Shown here: piece after piece, positions 6,074 to 14,601 of the stretch
Numbering within the stretch: position 1 is the first letter of the stretch
Layout: each line of letters begins with the position of its first letter
NCBI GenBank assembly: GCA_964438695.1
Contig: CAYTKP010000020.1
Span: 1 to 16,285, forward strand
Length of the DNA stretch: 16,285 nt
Source of the DNA: Phoenicimicrobium sp964438695
Lineage (GTDB): Bacteria; Atribacterota; Phoenicimicrobiia; Phoenicimicrobiales; Phoenicimicrobiaceae
Direction: 5' to 3'
The notes under the pieces: model-generated
What the model saw: only the letters and a program-made list of their open reading frames with translations
Told to the model about the DNA's origin: nothing
Database searches by the model: none
Made by a program: the position numbers and the translations under genes

Positions 6074-8224
6074 TTAAGCATAATTTTCATTTTTATCATT
6101 AATGTCATTATTTACTATATTATTTTCATCAGCATCTATCTTTCTTAAATCAATTCTCCCGAGATTATCAATACCAATAACCTTAACTAAAATATTATCA
6201 TTTACTTTAACTATATCTTCAACCTTTGCAATACGTTTTTTAGATAATTTTGAAATATGGACCAATCCTTCTTTTCCAGGTAAAATTTCTACAAAAGCCC
6301 CAAAGTTAGTGGTTCGGGTCACTCGTCCTTTATATATATCCCCAACTTTGGCTTCTTTTACTAAACTCTCAATCATTTTCTTAGACTGTATTACCGAGTT
6401 TTCATCAATAGAAGATATAAATATTTCTCCATCTTCTTTAATGTCGATCGAAGCCCCAGTTGTCTCAATTATCTTTTTTATATTTTTTCCACTTGGACCA
6501 ATAACTGTACCAATTTTGCTAGGATCAATCTTCATAATAGTTATCTTGGGTGCATGAATAGATAAATCTTTTTTCGGCTTTGAAATTACCTCATTCATTT
6601 TTTCTAAGATACTCATTCTTGCTTTTTTTGACTTTTGTAAAATATCACTCATCGTATTTCTAGAAACACCGGCGATTTTTAAATCCATCTGAATTGCAGT
6701 AATTCCATCGCTACTTCCAGCGGCTTTAAAATCCATATCTCCAAAATGGTCTTCTATTCCTAAGATATCAGTTAAAATCTCTACATTTTCATTTTCTTTT
6801 ACTAATCCCATAGCAATTCCAGCTATCGGTCTCTTTATTGGTACCCCCGCATCCATTAGAGATAAACTTCCTCCACAGACAGTAGCCATAGAAGAAGAAC
6901 CATTTGATTCTAAGATTTCAGAAACCACCCGAATAGTATAAGGGAAATCTTCTTCTAGTGGAATTGTAAATTTTAAAGCTTTTTCTGCCAATGAACCATG
7001 ACCAATTTCTCTTCTTGATTGACCTCTTCTTGGGCTTACTTCCCCAACACTGTATGGCGGGAAATTATAATGCAGATAAAATCTCTCATAATCTTCTTCT
7101 TCTAAAGTATCAATAAATTGTCTATCTTTAATTGTACCGAGAGTAGTTAAAACCAAAGCCTGGGTTTGTCCTCTGGTGAATAAAGCACTCCCGTGTACCC
7201 GTGGAAGTACGCCAATTTCGCAGCTAATAGGACGAATATCATCTATTTTTCTCCCATCAATTCTGACTTTTTCTTTAATTATTAAATTGCGTACAACTTC
7301 CCGGCAAATATCATCAAAAATATGTTTCAAAAGAGATTTTTGTTCCTCTTCTTCTGTAGAATAAATTTCAGTAATATTATTAAATATTTCTTTTAATAAT
7401 TCTTCTCGCTGTTTTTTCTCCTTAACGCAAAGAGCTTTCTTAACTTCTTCTTCAAAGTCATTTTTTATTTTTTCATATGTGGTATCCTTTTCTTTGGCTA
7501 TTGCATTTGTAAAAATTTCTTTCTTTTCGACATCAGATTTTCCCAGAATATCTAATAATTTTTCTTGACCATCGATAATTATTTTTATTGATTCCTGAGC
7601 TACATCTATTGCTTTTAGTACTATTTCTTCTGGCACCTCTTTTGCTTCACCTTCCATCATAATAATTGAATCTTTCGTACCAGCAATAACTAAGTCTAAT
7701 TCACTATTTTCTAATTCTTCATTAGTAGGATTTACTACAAATTCATTATTTATCTTCCCTATCCTAACTGCTCCTATAGGACATTGAATGGGAATCTTTG
7801 AAATCCATAGAGCAGACGACGCCCCATTAATGGCAAGAACATCTGGTAAATTTTTTTGATCATAAGAAAGAACGGTGGCAATAATCTGAACATCGTTTCT
7901 ATATCCTTTGGGGAATAACGGTCGTAATGGTCGGTCAATAAGCCTAGAGGTTAATATTGCATTTTTACTTGGTCTACCTTCTCTTTTAAAAAACCCTCCA
8001 GGTATCTTGCCTGCAGCATAAAATTTTTCCTCATAATCTACCAATAGAGGGAAAAAGTCAATCCCCTCTCTTGGCTCTTTAGAAGATACTACAGTTACTA
8101 GTACAGTTGTTTCTCCACAGCTGATTATTATTGAGCCATCTGCTTGTTTGGCAATTTCACCAGTTCTCAAATTTATTATTCTATTATTGTTTATATTAAT
8201 TTTTATTTCATTAGATCCTAACAT
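6074..8224 (-). CDS. pnp: Polyribonucleotide nucleotidyltransferase (PNPase)
   Basis: A trimeric 3'-to-5' phosphorolytic exoribonuclease of mRNA decay, able to add tails in reverse. The 716 residues show two RNase PH-like cores (about 12-145 and 325-545, joined by a helical linker), with FFKREGRPS (78-86) in the first and FGDMDFKAAGSSDGITA (494-510) in the second. A KH domain (IGPSGKNIKKI, 575-585) and an S1 domain (about 626-695) bind RNA. It follows rpsO by 66 nt, the classic rpsO-pnp pair. The start region is odd: AAGGAG (8246-8241) lies 16 nt from the ATG at 8224, too far for normal use. It is 4 nt from another in-frame ATG (8236) whose frame is M-Y-I-stop. No other plausible start fits the family N-terminus. 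PNPase levels are autoregulated through the leader in E. coli; whether this happens here is unknown. Confidence 0.98.
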   Translation of the reverse strand: MLGSNEIKININNNRIINLRTGEIAKQADGSIIISCGETTVLVTVVSSKEPREGIDFFPLLVDYEEKFYAAGKIPGGFFKREGRPSKNAILTSRLIDRPLRPLFPKGYRNDVQIIATVLSYDQKNLPDVLAINGASSALWISKIPIQCPIGAVRIGKINNEFVVNPTNEELENSELDLVIAGTKDSIIMMEGEAKEVPEEIVLKAIDVAQESIKIIIDGQEKLLDILGKSDVEKKEIFTNAIAKEKDTTYEKIKNDFEEEVKKALCVKEKKQREELLKEIFNNITEIYSTEEEEQKSLLKHIFDDICREVVRNLIIKEKVRIDGRKIDDIRPISCEIGVLPRVHGSALFTRGQTQALVLTTLGTIKDRQFIDTLEEEDYERFYLHYNFPPYSVGEVSPRRGQSRREIGHGSLAEKALKFTIPLEEDFPYTIRVVSEILESNGSSSMATVCGGSLSLMDAGVPIKRPIAGIAMGLVKENENVEILTDILGIEDHFGDMDFKAAGSSDGITAIQMDLKIAGVSRNTMSDILQKSKKARMSILEKMNEVISKPKKDLSIHAPKITIMKIDPSKIGTVIGPSGKNIKKIIETTGASIDIKEDGEIFISSIDENSVIQSKKMIESLVKEAKVGDIYKGRVTRTTNFGAFVEILPGKEGLVHISKLSKKRIAKVEDIVKVNDNILVKVIGIDNLGRIDLRKIDADENNIVNNDINDKNENYA

Positions 8225-8248
8225 CTATATATACATTTCACTCCTTTT
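8225..8248 (-). promoter_or_regulatory. pnp ribosome-binding site with in-frame minicistron M-Y-I-stop
   Basis: AAAAGGAG (8248-8241) is followed after 4 nt by ATG TAT ATA TAG, and the pnp ATG comes directly after the TAG in the same frame. Ribosomes would be expected to load at the first ATG, terminate and restart. Alternatively the TAG could be a recent mutation or a sequencing error within an original longer N-terminus. Confidence 0.5.
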
Positions 8249-8290
8249 AATTCAAACATTGAATATTTTTTATGCAAAATATCATTATTA

Positions 8291-8557
8291 CTATTTTCTT
8301 AAATTAAGGTCACTCAGGACTTTTCGGTACTTCTCGACATCTTTATTTTTAAGATAATTTAATAATCTTCTTCTTTTACCAACCATCTTTAATAAACCTT
8401 GTTTAGAATGAAAATCCTGCTTATTTTTATTTAAATGTTCTGTAAGATAGTTTATTCTTTCTGTTAACAATGCAATTTGCACTTCGGGTGAACCAGTATC
8501 CGTAGTGTGATGTTGATATTTTTTTATTATCTTCTCTTTATCTTCTCTAAAAATCAT
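8291..8557 (-). CDS. rpsO: 30S ribosomal protein S15
   Basis: A primary-binding protein of the 30S platform that contacts the 16S rRNA three-way junction and forms an intersubunit bridge. The 88-residue length is exactly that of the family. Recognisable are TDTGSPEVQIALLTERI (19-35), LNKNKQDFHSKQGL (42-55) and the basic GKRRRLLNYL (60-69). The start is firm: AAAAGGAG with 8 nt before the ATG. A promoter about 50 nt upstream means it can be transcribed apart from the nusA-ribF genes, together with pnp. S15 represses its own translation in several bacteria through leader structures; no obvious pseudoknot or hairpin was seen in this AT-rich leader. Confidence 0.99.
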   Translation of the reverse strand: MIFREDKEKIIKKYQHHTTDTGSPEVQIALLTERINYLTEHLNKNKQDFHSKQGLLKMVGKRRRLLNYLKNKDVEKYRKVLSDLNLRK

Positions 8558-8613
8558 ATTAATATCTCCTTTTGTTTTTTATAATTTAATTTTTATTATC
8601 AGTAAACTAAGCT

Positions 8614-8642
8614 ATTTTATCATAAACAATTAGACTCTTCAA
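8614..8642 (-). promoter_or_regulatory. Likely sigma-70 promoter of rpsO-pnp
   Basis: TTGAAG (8642-8637, 4/6) and TAAAAT (8619-8614, 5/6) are separated by exactly 17 nt on the minus strand. Transcription would start near 8607, giving a leader of about 50 nt to the rpsO ATG. An internal promoter before rpsO is common in other bacteria. Confidence 0.55.
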
Positions 8643-8832
8643 CAAATGCTTGTTAGTAGTTACTTTACCTCATTTTCGCTATTTTCTATTCGCCAATGGT
8701 TTGCCTATGCCTTTCTTCCTATTTGGGGGAATCATGTGGTAGTATTAAAGGAGAAAGGTATCTCTAAAGGCAGAAATCATAAGATTTTTCTTGTCAAAGA
8801 ACAAATTTAGTACAATTTTGGTTATGCATTAG

Positions 8833-9765
8833 CTATTTTTTATCAATTATATTTCGGGCAATTAAAATATCTTTTTCTATTTGTTTCTTTAGCAAAATAG
8901 TATTGGAAAAATATTTTTCATCTCTTATTTTTTGGATTATTTCGACATTTAAATATTTATTATAAATATTCTGTTTAAAGTCTAATATATGAATTTCTAC
9001 AGTTCGATTTCTTTCATTAAAAGTAGGTTTTATTCCTATATTCATCAACCCATAATGTCTTTTATTATCAATAGTTATTTCTACCAAATAAACTCCATTG
9101 GCTGGTATATTTTTTTCAGAAGGGATATCAACATTAGCTGTAGCAAAATTAAGTAAACTTTGCCCCCTTCCCTTCCCAGGAACCACTTTCCCTGAAAATA
9201 TTGGTTTATGTCCCAAAAACTTTTTAGCTCTTTCTATATCTCCAAAGCTAATATATTCTTTTATTTTGGTACTACTAATAACAATATTTTCCATAATTTC
9301 GGGTTTTATTATATTAGCTGTAAAGTTATATATCTTCCCATATTTTTTTAAGCACTCAACATTTCCGTTTCCCTGGAAACCAAATCTATAATTAAAGCCT
9401 ACAAAAAGTTCTTTTACCTTTAAGTCATCAACCAAAATCTTACTTACAAAGTCTTTAGGAGACATTCTACTTATCTTTTTAGTAAATCTAATAATAAGCA
9501 ATATATCTACATTTAGGTCATTAATTAAATTTATTTTTTCTTTTAAAGTAGTTAAAAGAAAAATATTATTCCCCGGGATAATTATTTTATCTGGATGAGG
9601 TTCGAAAGTTATAACTATACTTATGCCGTTATTTATTTTTGCTTTGTTAACAGTAGATCTAATTAATTTTTGATGACCAAGATGTACTCCATCAAAAACA
9701 CCTAAGGCAATATAACGATCTTTACTAGGTAATTTTATATTTTTCGAGTATCTTAATATTTTCAT
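8833..9765 (-). CDS. ribF: Bifunctional riboflavin kinase / FAD synthetase
   Basis: Converts riboflavin to FMN and then FAD. The N-terminal nucleotidyltransferase domain (about 1-180) has GVFDGVHLGH (22-31), the FGFQGNG stretch (128-134) and SSTKIKEYISFGD (164-176). The C-terminal riboflavin kinase domain (about 185-305) has GKVVPGKGRG (192-201), MNIGIKPTF (241-249) and VEIHILDF (256-263) with the expected catalytic Glu. One motif departs from the family: the usual RGR-x-LGFPTAN reads RGQSLLNFATAN (200-211), keeping Thr and Asn but losing Pro and Gly. Kinase activity is still plausible. No strong Shine-Dalgarno precedes the ATG at 9765, which lies 32 nt after truB. The ribF-truB neighbourhood is conserved in many bacteria. 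310 residues is a normal length. Confidence 0.96.
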   Translation of the reverse strand: MKILRYSKNIKLPSKDRYIALGVFDGVHLGHQKLIRSTVNKAKINNGISIVITFEPHPDKIIIPGNNIFLLTTLKEKINLINDLNVDILLIIRFTKKISRMSPKDFVSKILVDDLKVKELFVGFNYRFGFQGNGNVECLKKYGKIYNFTANIIKPEIMENIVISSTKIKEYISFGDIERAKKFLGHKPIFSGKVVPGKGRGQSLLNFATANVDIPSEKNIPANGVYLVEITIDNKRHYGLMNIGIKPTFNERNRTVEIHILDFKQNIYNKYLNVEIIQKIRDEKYFSNTILLKKQIEKDILIARNIIDKK

Positions 9766-9797
9766 AATTTAATATTTACTTATTAAAACCATTTTAA

Positions 9798-10724
9798 TCA
9801 AAGATTTTTAAATATTCTAACTGGTTTGATTATTATATCTTCTCTGTTTTTTATAATTTGAAGGCCAATTGCCAATAAATTTCCCTGAGCATCTAATATT
9901 TTAATTAATTTACTTTCTTTTATCGTTGGTTCTTCTTGATTTTTTATAATTTGTCTTTTTGATATAATACCTCCATTCATAATAGTTTTAATTTCCTCTG
10001 CTTTTATAGTTATTCTTTCTAAATCTTTGAGAACAGAGTCTATAGAAATCAGGTATTTTTCGCCTAAAGTTGGGTTTTTTTTCAAATCTTCTAATTTTAA
10101 AGAGTTTTCAATATTAAAATTCCCAATTCCCTTCCTAACCAAATTGGATAAATATGCGCCACAACCTAATTCATTACCTATATCATCACATAATGTTCTA
10201 ATATAAGTACCTTTTGAACATTCTACCTCGAACTTAATAATCGGATTTTTTCTTTTGACAAAGTTAATCAAATTTAATTGGTATATTTTTATTTTCCTGG
10301 GATTTCTCTTTACTTCTATACCTTTTCTGGCAAGATGATATAATCTTTTACCTTTATAATGGACCGATGAAAACATCGGAGGAATTTGACTAATCGTGCC
10401 TTTATATTTCTGGAATACACTATTAATTATTTTTTCGTCAATATAAGTATTAACTTTTTTTCTTTGGATGATTTCTCCTTCCGAATCTTGAGTAGTAGTA
10501 CTTATACCTAATATCATTTCACCAATATAGTGTTTTTTTAGTTCTGTTATAAATTTAACGATCTTGGTTGCCTGCCCCAAACATACTAATAAAACGCCTG
10601 ATGCAGAAGGGTCTAATGTCCCGGTATGCCCCGCTTTATTCACACCTAGAATATTTCTAACTTCTTTTACAACTTTAAACGAACTAATTCCTTTTGGTTT
10701 AAAAATATTTAAAACACCATTCAT
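9798..10724 (-). CDS. truB: tRNA pseudouridine-55 synthase TruB
   Basis: Isomerises U55 in the T-loop of tRNAs to pseudouridine and helps fold tRNA. The catalytic motif GHTGTLDPSASGVL (32-45) has the nucleophile Asp38. KKHYIG (63-68) and the RNA-contacting CSKGTYIRTLCDDIG segment follow in the expected order. A C-terminal PUA-like end (about 240-308, including KILDAQGNLLAIG) is present. At 308 residues it is full length. The ATG at 10724 lies 3 nt after the nrnA stop, with AAGGGGG rather far upstream (about 19 nt), so translation is likely coupled to nrnA. Confidence 0.97.
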   Translation of the reverse strand: MNGVLNIFKPKGISSFKVVKEVRNILGVNKAGHTGTLDPSASGVLLVCLGQATKIVKFITELKKHYIGEMILGISTTTQDSEGEIIQRKKVNTYIDEKIINSVFQKYKGTISQIPPMFSSVHYKGKRLYHLARKGIEVKRNPRKIKIYQLNLINFVKRKNPIIKFEVECSKGTYIRTLCDDIGNELGCGAYLSNLVRKGIGNFNIENSLKLEDLKKNPTLGEKYLISIDSVLKDLERITIKAEEIKTIMNGGIISKRQIIKNQEEPTIKESKLIKILDAQGNLLAIGLQIIKNREDIIIKPVRIFKNL

Positions 10725-10727
10725 TTT

Positions 10728-11783
10728 TTAATTTATCGACACATCCCCCTTTTCACCAGGACAATTTTTTATTTTTTGAAATATTAATTCTTTAAACAAT
10801 TCTGAAAGGATTTTCTCTTTTACTTCTTCCAACTTTTCTGAGCATAAACAACCTGATGAGTTTGGATGTCCACCTCCATTAAATTTACTAGCAAATTTGT
10901 TTACATCAAAATTACTTTTAGAGCGAAAACTAACTTTTATTTTATTATCATTAGTTTCTCTAAATAGTATGGATATTTCATTATTTTTTAAAGTTGTAAC
11001 AATATCAATTATTCCTTCTATTTCCTCATCATTAGCTCTGGTTTCTCTTAACATCTTTCTGGTAATAAATAACCACGCTACACCCATAGAATAGTCTATT
11101 TCTAAAGTTGAAAGAGCTTCTCCCAATAATTTTAGTCCGGAATATGTATTTTTATTATACACATTATTAGCAATCAAATCTGTTTTAGCTCCCTTAGCAG
11201 TTAGCTCAGAGGCAATTTTAAACGTTTTAGCGCTTACGTTTGAATATTTGAATGATCCTGTATCAGTCATTATAGCCGTAAATAAACAAGAAGAAGTTTT
11301 TTCGTCTAATAAGTCCATTCCCGTTTTCACAGGTACATCATTCATATATTTAATTAAGTCATAAATGATTTCTCCAACTGAAGAAGCAGAATGATCTATA
11401 TAATTTATATTACCATAGTTTTCATTACTTTTATGATGATCAATATTTATTATGATGTTTATGTTGTCTAATATTTTGGATATTTTACCCACCCTATCAA
11501 TATTACTACTGTCTAATATTATCCCAACATTAGAAATCTTTTTATCAAACTCGTTTTCTTTTAAATTATATACTTTATCGCTTTCAGGCAAAAAACGGTA
11601 AATTTTAGGCAATTTATCCTGATTTAATATAATAGATTTCTTGTTTAATTTTTTTAGTACAAAATTTAAAGCTAGTTCGGAACCAATAGCATCGCCATCC
11701 AAATTTATATGTGAAGTAATCAAAAAATTATCATCTTTTTTCAATATTTCAACAATTTTCTTAAAATTATTTTTTATTTTCAT
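10728..11783 (-). CDS. nrnA: DHH-family phosphoesterase, NrnA-like (oligoribonuclease / pAp phosphatase)
   Basis: A cytosolic DHH-DHHA1 phosphoesterase; characterised relatives degrade nano-RNAs and/or dephosphorylate 3'-phosphoadenosine 5'-phosphate. Metal-ligand motifs are in order: SHINLDGDAIGS (24-35), DSSN (91-94), the name-giving DHH (115-117) and TDTGSF (173-178). The DHHA1 substrate-binding end has GGGH (303-306). The usual Pro before DGD is Leu here. At 351 residues it is slightly longer than B. subtilis NrnA, with a short C-terminal tail. The ATG at 11783 overlaps the end of rbfA by 17 nt, showing tight coupling. Its place between rbfA and truB is common and links RNA-fragment turnover with ribosome and tRNA maturation. 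The substrate preference (nano-RNA, pAp, cyclic dinucleotide fragments) is not decidable from sequence. Confidence 0.93.
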   Translation of the reverse strand: MKIKNNFKKIVEILKKDDNFLITSHINLDGDAIGSELALNFVLKKLNKKSIILNQDKLPKIYRFLPESDKVYNLKENEFDKKISNVGIILDSSNIDRVGKISKILDNINIIINIDHHKSNENYGNINYIDHSASSVGEIIYDLIKYMNDVPVKTGMDLLDEKTSSCLFTAIMTDTGSFKYSNVSAKTFKIASELTAKGAKTDLIANNVYNKNTYSGLKLLGEALSTLEIDYSMGVAWLFITRKMLRETRANDEEIEGIIDIVTTLKNNEISILFRETNDNKIKVSFRSKSNFDVNKFASKFNGGGHPNSSGCLCSEKLEEVKEKILSELFKELIFQKIKNCPGEKGDVSIN

Positions 11784-12150
11784 CTTTATTGTCTAATTGT
11801 TCCTTGTGTATTTTATTTACTATATTCAATAATTTGTATTGATATTCTATGTTTTCATCGATCAGAAATTTTATTTCTGGTATAAACCTAATTTTTGCTT
11901 CTCTTCCGATTTCCCTTCTTATAAATTTTGTAGCATTTCTTAGGGCTTTTAAACAATTTCTATTGTGATTTTCATCACCATAAATACTGATATATATCTT
12001 AGCATATTTTAAATCAACAGAGGCAGATACTCTTGTTATAGTAACAAAGGTAATTCTGGGATCATTTATCTTTCTATAAAGAATATTGTTGATAACTTTT
12101 TTAAGATATTTTTCTAATTGTTCTGATCTTTTAGTATGTGAAGTAGCCAT
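11767..12150 (-). CDS. rbfA: Ribosome-binding factor A
   Basis: A KH-like-fold factor that binds pre-30S particles near the 5' end of 16S rRNA and is needed for late maturation and cold growth. The 127 residues include the typical N-terminus with RSEQLEKYLKKVI, then DPRITFVTITRVSASVDLKYA (30-50) and KIRFIPEIKF near residues 96-105. An AAGGTG lies 10 nt before the ATG at 12150. It follows the DUF503 gene by 14 nt and overlaps nrnA by 17 nt, so all three are cotranscribed. Confidence 0.96.
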   Translation of the reverse strand: MATSHTKRSEQLEKYLKKVINNILYRKINDPRITFVTITRVSASVDLKYAKIYISIYGDENHNRNCLKALRNATKFIRREIGREAKIRFIPEIKFLIDENIEYQYKLLNIVNKIHKEQLDNKDENKK

Positions 12151-12164
12151 TATTATTCATCACC

Positions 12165-12446
12165 TTAAGTAATACTAATTTCATAATCTATTAACTGAGA
12201 ATCATTTTGTTTTTCTAAAAATAGAATGATTTCATTTAACATTTTATTAAGATATTTTTTATCATTTCCTATGCAAACAATCCCCAAGATTGCATTTTTC
12301 CAGAAATCATGATTATCTATTTCTGCAACTGAAACATTGTAATGGTTTCGAATCCGGGTTTTTATACTTTTTAAAATATTCCTTTTATCCTTTAAGGAAT
12401 GACTATTTGAAAAATACAAATTAATTTTACAAATTCCAATAAACAT
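12165..12446 (-). CDS. DUF503 (YlxP-like) small protein
   Basis: A 93-residue protein of the DUF503 family, recognisable from FIGICKINLYFSNSHSLKDK (2-21) and the following KSIKTRIRNHYNVSVAE (27-43). Members regularly sit between infB and rbfA, as here. A role in ribosome biogenesis or translation is inferred from context; the biochemical function is not established. No signal peptide or membrane segment is seen. The ATG at 12446 has no obvious Shine-Dalgarno; it follows infB by 62 nt. Confidence 0.9.
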   Translation of the reverse strand: MFIGICKINLYFSNSHSLKDKRNILKSIKTRIRNHYNVSVAEIDNHDFWKNAILGIVCIGNDKKYLNKMLNEIILFLEKQNDSQLIDYEISIT

Positions 12447-12508
12447 TATTTAACGATATAGTATATTATATTTTATTTTTTACTTTACTTTATAAATATT
12501 TAATACTC

Positions 12509-14461
12509 TCAATTTTGCTCTTTAACTTCTTCAAAATTATAGAATTCAATAATGTCTTTCAATTTGATATCATTGTAATTTTCTATACTTATTCCACATT
12601 CAAAACCCGCATTAACTTCCTTTACGTCCTCTTTAAATCTTTTCAAAGACGCTACTTTCCCTTCGTATATCAATTTCCCATCTCTAATCACTCTAACCCT
12701 ATCTTTTTTAGCTATTTTACCATTTAAAACGTAGCTTCCTGCAACTGTGCCAACTTTGGGTACTTTAAATATTTCTCTGACTTCTGCTTGACCACAAATA
12801 CGCTCTTTAATTTTTGGTTTTAGATAACCTTGCAAAGCAGATTTAATATCATCTATCAGATCATATATTATCCTATATAACCTTATTTCTACTTTTTCAT
12901 TTTTTGCAATTTTTTGGACATTTGAATCTGGTCTTATATTAAAACCTACTATTATTGCTTCTGAAGCAGAAGCTAACATGATATCAGTCTCAGTAATGTT
13001 TCCCACACCAGAATGAATTATATCAATTTTTATCTCTTTATCTTGACTTCCTACTTTTATTTTTTTTAATGCTTCTTCTAAAGCATCTAAAGACCCTTGA
13101 GTATCGGTCTTTAAAATAATGTTTAATTTATCTATTTTGCCTTCTTTCATCTCTAAAAATAATTTTTCTAATGAGACTTTGGAAGACTCTTCCATAATTT
13201 TACTTCTTTTTTCATTTTCTCTTTCTTCAATTATTATTTTGGCAAATTTTTCATCAGGTACAATTTGAAAATAATCACCTGCCTGAGGCAATTTTGAAAA
13301 CCCTATAATTTCTACTGGAGTAGATGGTCCTGCTTCTTTTATGCTTTTGCCTTTATCATCAATTAAATTTCTTATTTTGCCATAAGTTAGTCCAGCGATA
13401 AAGTAATCACCAACTTTTAATGACCCATCTCGAATTAAGACTGAAGCAACTATCCCTCTTCTTTTGTCCAATTTTGTTTCTATTATTAAACCTCTTGCAG
13501 GTATTTTAGGATTTGCTTTTAATTCTAACATCTCTGCCTGTAAAGAAATAGCCTCTAATAATTCCCTTATACCTTTATTTTGTAAAGCAGATATTTCTAC
13601 CATTAAGGTCTCTCCACCCCACTCCTCAGAAACTAAATCATGTTTGGAAAGATCTTTTTTAACCTTTTCAGGATTAGCGTTTGGTTTATCTATTTTATTT
13701 AAAGCTACAATAATAGGAACATTTGCAGCTTTAGCATGATTAATTGCTTCGATGGTCTGAGGCATTACCCCATCATCAGCAGCAATAACCAAAATTGCAA
13801 TATCTGTTGCTTTTACACCGCGAGCTCTCATAGTAGTAAATGCTTCATGACCAGGAGTATCAATAAATACAATCTTCTTATTGTTTATATTTACCTGATA
13901 AGCGCCAATGCTTTGAGTAATTCCACCCACTTCTCCTTTAGTTACATTTGTTTTTCTTATAACATCAAGAAGAGTAGTTTTACCATGATCGACATGACCA
14001 ATTATAGTGATAATCGGAGGTCTCGGTATTAGTTTAGTTATTTTATCTTTTTTGTGAAAATCTAATTTATCTTTTAATTTTTCTGAATATTTTATTTGGA
14101 AACCATATTCTTGGATTATTTTCTGTAATACATTAACTGGAATTTCTTTATCAATTGAACTAATTGTTCCATAATTTATTATTTTTTGCATTAATTCAGA
14201 CAAAGGTACTTTCAGATGGAAAGATAATTCTTTTAAGTTTGGAAGCTTGTTAATTTCAATAGATTTGACTTGTCTTTTTTCTTTTTCTTTTTCTTTTCTT
14301 TCTTTTTCAGAAATAACAACTTCTTTTATTAATTCAATAGTGTCTTGATCTAAATTGCTCATATGATTTTTTACTTTAATGCCTTCGTTCTTTAAGAATA
14401 CAATTAATTCTTTTGCAGGAATTTTTAAATTTTCAGCGAGTTCATAAACTCTCATTTTCAT
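12509..14461 (-). CDS. infB: Translation initiation factor IF-2
   Basis: A GTPase that delivers fMet-tRNA to the 30S subunit and promotes 50S joining. Start at ATG 14461 (650 residues): GGAGGTGA (14474-14467) is ideally placed, whereas the GTG at 14470 is part of that ribosome-binding site. Residues 3-45 form an IF2_N winged-helix-like module (RVYELAENLKIPAKELI); a second similar module lies at about 73-125. G-domain motifs: GHVDHGKT (155-162), GGIT (179-182), DTPGH (201-205), NKID (255-258) and SAL (291-293). Domains II-IV follow, ending with the fMet-tRNA-binding C-terminal barrel. The N-terminal region is compact, with a short Lys/Glu linker (about 53-67) and no long repetitive extension. 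It follows rnpM by about 140 nt, where many relatives carry an L7Ae-type gene that is missing here. Confidence 0.98.
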   Translation of the reverse strand: MKMRVYELAENLKIPAKELIVFLKNEGIKVKNHMSNLDQDTIELIKEVVISEKERKEKEKEKRQVKSIEINKLPNLKELSFHLKVPLSELMQKIINYGTISSIDKEIPVNVLQKIIQEYGFQIKYSEKLKDKLDFHKKDKITKLIPRPPIITIIGHVDHGKTTLLDVIRKTNVTKGEVGGITQSIGAYQVNINNKKIVFIDTPGHEAFTTMRARGVKATDIAILVIAADDGVMPQTIEAINHAKAANVPIIVALNKIDKPNANPEKVKKDLSKHDLVSEEWGGETLMVEISALQNKGIRELLEAISLQAEMLELKANPKIPARGLIIETKLDKRRGIVASVLIRDGSLKVGDYFIAGLTYGKIRNLIDDKGKSIKEAGPSTPVEIIGFSKLPQAGDYFQIVPDEKFAKIIIEERENEKRSKIMEESSKVSLEKLFLEMKEGKIDKLNIILKTDTQGSLDALEEALKKIKVGSQDKEIKIDIIHSGVGNITETDIMLASASEAIIVGFNIRPDSNVQKIAKNEKVEIRLYRIIYDLIDDIKSALQGYLKPKIKERICGQAEVREIFKVPKVGTVAGSYVLNGKIAKKDRVRVIRDGKLIYEGKVASLKRFKEDVKEVNAGFECGISIENYNDIKLKDIIEFYNFEEVKEQN

Positions 14462-14601
14462 ATATATCACCTCCGTTTAAATTTAAACTGTATGGGGATT
14501 TTCTTCTCCTATAAAGTTCTAATAACTTATTTATATCTCATAAATCAAAAAGAGAACAGGACGCAAAATTTAGATGCCTATTTTTCACGAACAGATATAT
14601 T

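Noticed and set aside
6102..6557. Plus-strand open frame of 151 codons opposite the 3' end of pnp
   Set aside because: It lies wholly antisense to the well-conserved KH and S1 region of pnp and shows no recognisable domain; it is a shadow frame of an AT-rich gene, as are the other plus-strand frames within genes.
8769..8797. Perfect TTGACA (8797-8792, minus) upstream of rpsO as a -35 element
   Set aside because: At 17 nt spacing the -10 position reads TCTGCC; the nearest TATGAT is only 10 nt away. The TTGAAG-17-TAAAAT pair closer to rpsO fits better.
14462..14470. GTG start of infB at 14470
   Set aside because: The GTG is part of the GGAGGTGA ribosome-binding site of the ATG at 14461, so it cannot be the initiator served by that site.
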